Positions 63,225-64,000 of a stretch of 64,000 nt of DNA are shown here, in pieces. Under the pieces are notes generated by a model. That model was not told where the DNA came from, made no database searches, and saw nothing but the letters and a program-made list of their open reading frames with translations. Numbering within the stretch: the stretch's first letter is position 1; the number at the start of each line of letters is the position of its first letter. The DNA lies in contig CAVZBT010000012.1 in the NCBI GenBank assembly GCA_963773605.1, forward strand, positions 930,001-994,000, read 5' to 3'. The DNA is from CAVZBT01 sp963773605. Its GTDB lineage: Bacteria > Acidobacteriota > UBA6911. The translations under genes and the position numbers were made by a program.

Positions 63225-64000
63225 CTAGAACCCGATGCCAAAGGTGACGACCGGGGCCACGTGGTTCAGGCGCACCGGGAACCCCAGGAGCAGGAAGGCG
63301 CCGTGCCTGTCCGCGACTCCGAACCCGACCGAGTGCCTGGTCCTGCTCTCCTTCCCGGAATCCCAGACCGCCCCGGTATCGTAGAAAATTTTGAAGCACG
63401 CATAGGCGTATTCGAGGGACGCGTAGGCGACGCGGTTCCCCCCGAGCGGCGCGACGTCGAACTTGTTCCAGCCGCGCAGCGTCATGGAATTGCCCAGCGA
63501 AAAGCGCTCGAACAGCGGCGCGCGGCCTGTGATGCCGCCCGCGAGCACGCGTACGCTGAAAAGGTTGCGCGCGTGCCTGACCCTGTATTCGGCCTCCAGC
63601 GCGTGGCGCGTATAGACAAAATCGCTGTCCAGTACGCGGGTGGCGCTGCGCAGCGCATAATCGGCCCGGAAACGCTGCCGGAACCCGCCGGCGCCCTCGC
63701 TCCGGTGCTGGTAGCTCGCGGTCAGTGTCCCCGAGTACGCGGTGTCCGTATGGAGGGTGGGATATTGCATCTGCAGCCGCTCAAAACTGGTGCCCACGCT
63801 CAGCTGCAGGTCGCGCCACGGCAGGACGGCGATTTGCGGGCTGAAATTCTGGCGGGCGCGGTAGATGCCGGGAACGTCGCCCCTCAACCCGAGCGCCAGT
63901 TCCGTGGCGGGATTCCATTTCTCATGGTAGCTCTCGAAACCCATCCGGAACCGCAGCCGGTCCGTCCCCAGCTTCCGGTGTTCGTAACCGAGGCGGATGC
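63225..64000 (-). CDS. Omp85/BamA-type outer-membrane barrel protein, C-terminal part (partial)
   Basis: The frame stays open to the right edge, so the gene starts outside the window. The visible ~258 residues are alternating beta strands with the Omp85 C-terminal signature: GNSMTLRGWNKFDVAPLGGN (the RGW-type loop) and VAYASLEYAYACFKIFYDTG, ending HVAPVVTFGIGF with the terminal Phe of a barrel. It is probably an Omp85/TamA or surface-antigen barrel. It lies eight bases upstream of the kinase TTG start, so all three genes should be one transcript. Confidence 0.8.
   Translation of the reverse strand, partial: IRLGYEHRKLGTDRLRFRMGFESYHEKWNPATELALGLRGDVPGIYRARQNFSPQIAVLPWRDLQLSVGTSFERLQMQYPTLHTDTAYSGTLTASYQHRSEGAGGFRQRFRADYALRSATRVLDSDFVYTRHALEAEYRVRHARNLFSVRVLAGGITGRAPLFERFSLGNSMTLRGWNKFDVAPLGGNRVAYASLEYAYACFKIFYDTGAVWDSGKESRTRHSVGFGVADRHGAFLLLGFPVRLNHVAPVVTFGIGF

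Overview
The window is GC-rich and densely coded, and it most resembles an Acidobacteriota genome (Solibacter/Bryobacter-like). The evidence is a carboxypeptidase-regulatory-domain TonB receptor, a TPR plus ASPIC/UnbV (CRTAC1-type) pair, many Tat-exported Gfo/Idh/MocA proteins, a C-terminal Ser/Thr kinase fragment with a membrane segment, and two small secreted proteins of a type I associate with that phylum. This is inference from gene content; no rRNA or tRNA gene was seen. No CRISPR array and no intact insertion sequence was seen either.

Layout. 0-4.2 kb: the end of a secreted protein, then hypF-hypE (NiFe hydrogenase maturation, minus strand). 4.6-5.3 kb: a short ORF that fuses the front of an RND efflux adaptor to the tail of a TolC-type outer-membrane factor. 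5.4-8.4 kb: an ABC importer with a double permease and an ATPase. 8.6-14.3 kb: an NTF2-like protein, a small coupled ORF, a Gfo/Idh oxidoreductase overlapping a TIM-barrel sugar isomerase, a second oxidoreductase and a ceramidase-like enzyme. 15.4-20.5 kb: a DegT aminotransferase and the TPR/CRTAC1 pair. 20.6-45.5 kb: an amino-sugar glycan island with five GH20-type hexosaminidases, one GH109 enzyme, three further Gfo/Idh oxidoreductases, a sugar isomerase, an Oar-like TonB receptor, a URO-D-like protein, an EamA transporter and a NagX/HGSNAT-like acyltransferase. 46-53 kb: housekeeping and mixed genes (FKBP, argA, enolase superfamily, VOC, methyltransferase). 53-57 kb: a 1385-residue secreted GH42-like protein. 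57.3-58.3 kb: a kinase remnant and a vapBC-type module. 58.5-64 kb: a PHP hydrolase, then an Omp85-like / NtrY-like kinase / NtrC-like regulator operon running in from the right edge.

How the genes could work together. The TonB receptor would import oligosaccharides. Exported GH20 and GH109 enzymes would remove terminal N-acetylhexosamines. The Gfo/Idh oxidoreductases and TIM-barrel isomerases could oxidise or rearrange sugars. The NagX-like protein could acetylate amino sugars across the membrane, and the EamA protein could move products. The repeated pairing of redox enzymes with glycosidases or isomerases is the most interesting theme, but the joint function is a hypothesis.

Two whole-window signals matter. 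First, ten genes are split by single-base indels, 17 of them insertions and 2 deletions, many in or beside short homopolymers. In the nine with a clear start and stop, correcting these gives an exact multiple of three and a family-typical protein, so sequence error is the likeliest cause. Second, two dispersed intergenic repeat families recur: a GC-rich element with nested palindromes (at least seven loci) and a short repeat built on tcgaagactc (about six loci).
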